From the NCBI GenBank assembly GCA_000953695.1, contig LN554847.1:1305801-1369800 (forward strand): 64,000 bases of DNA, written 5' to 3'. The notes under the pieces were generated by a model. The model searched no databases. It was given only the letters and a program-made list of their open reading frames with translations, and was not told the DNA's origin. Position 1 is the stretch's first letter. Every line of letters starts with the position of its first letter. The position numbers and the translations under genes are program-made. This stretch comes from Aliivibrio wodanis. Lineage in GTDB: Bacteria > Pseudomonadota > Gammaproteobacteria > Enterobacterales > Vibrionaceae. This document shows, piece after piece, positions 63,747 to 64,000 of the stretch.

Positions 63747-64000
63747 ATGAATAATACGCCACTGCAATCAACCCCCCTACAATGGTTTACAGCCGTTACC
63801 TGCTCGCTTTTTGCTGGGGTTTTATGGCGCTTATTTCCTCATCCTGCTTTAATCGTCGTTTTAGGACTCCTTCCTTTGGCAGTGCTTTATATCCTAAATC
63901 GTCCTTTTTTAATGGTTTTGTTTTTTGTTATTTTTTCATTCTTTCGCATTCATGAGGTTTTCCCTCAACTATATTCTTTAAAAATTCCTTTACTCCTCTC
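63747..64000 (+). CDS. sypI: Multi-spanning membrane protein at the sypI position (partial)
   Basis: ATG at 63747 with AGGAG upstream; 84 codons are visible and the frame is open at the window edge. The visible part has three hydrophobic helices, then SFFRIHEVFPQLYSLKIPLL. It follows sypH and has its own sigma-54 promoter with SypG-like sites, as reported for sypI in V. fischeri. The helices suggest a polymerase/ligase or transporter-like protein, not the soluble glycosyltransferase I vaguely associate with the name SypI, so the symbol rests on position only. Confidence 0.6.
   Translation, partial: MNNTPLQSTPLQWFTAVTCSLFAGVLWRLFPHPALIVVLGLLPLAVLYILNRPFLMVLFFVIFSFFRIHEVFPQLYSLKIPLLL

Overview
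The window is an AT-rich stretch of a Vibrionaceae genome, most likely an Aliivibrio (the A. fischeri group and relatives). The main reason is the last 11 kb, which reads as the symbiosis polysaccharide locus sypA-sypH plus the start of the next gene, preceded at 44.5-45.3 kb by an RpoS-like sigma factor that fits RpoQ. SypA has its serine at 56, SypF its histidine at 250 and SypG its aspartate at 53, as I remember for V. fischeri ES114. The SypE aspartate (193), SypF receiver aspartate (545) and SypF HPt histidine (697) are shifted by a few residues from the ES114 numbering I recall, so a different strain or species is more likely. In A. fischeri this neighbourhood lies on the smaller chromosome.

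Layout. 0.2-11.9 kb: an alginate catabolic cluster with a secreted PL7 lyase, a DEH-reductase candidate, two tandem cytoplasmic PL17 oligoalginate lyases, KdgF, KdgK, Eda and a sodium/solute symporter. Together these take alginate to pyruvate and glyceraldehyde-3-phosphate. A TTGTAnTACAA-type sequence recurs in the control regions. 12.0-15.8 kb: NfsA nitroreductase, L-serine dehydratase and a thermolabile-hemolysin/phospholipase family protein. 15.9-19.7 kb: an ABC importer behind a minus-strand cobalamin riboswitch (so BtuF-BtuC-BtuD), with a divergent small secreted peptide candidate and a degenerate PduO-type adenosyltransferase-like protein. 20-29.8 kb: a membrane diguanylate cyclase, an MFS transporter with divergent LysR regulator, and a two-component system divergent from an RND efflux pair.

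29.8-36.7 kb: a periplasmic binding protein, a histidine kinase, an HD-GYP response regulator and a chemoreceptor, a likely sensory and c-di-GMP module. 36.8-40.5 kb: a lipoprotein chitobiase (GH20) and a DUF1097 membrane protein. 40.7-41.2 kb: a tRNA operon Ser(TGA)-Thr(TGT)-Asn(GTT) with a clear promoter and terminator.

41.2-50.1 kb: a dense signalling region with a REC-GGDEF protein, an orphan HPt protein, an EAL protein, RpoQ, a hybrid histidine kinase and a REC-TPR protein. A perfect CRP-type site lies between rpoQ and the kinase. 50.2-52.8 kb: a lipoprotein and an LruC-domain secreted protein. 53.1-64 kb: syp, with a sigma-54 promoter and SypG-enhancer-like sites in front of sypA and again in front of the gene after sypH, which runs off the window. 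I see no CRISPR array, insertion sequence, prophage or rRNA.
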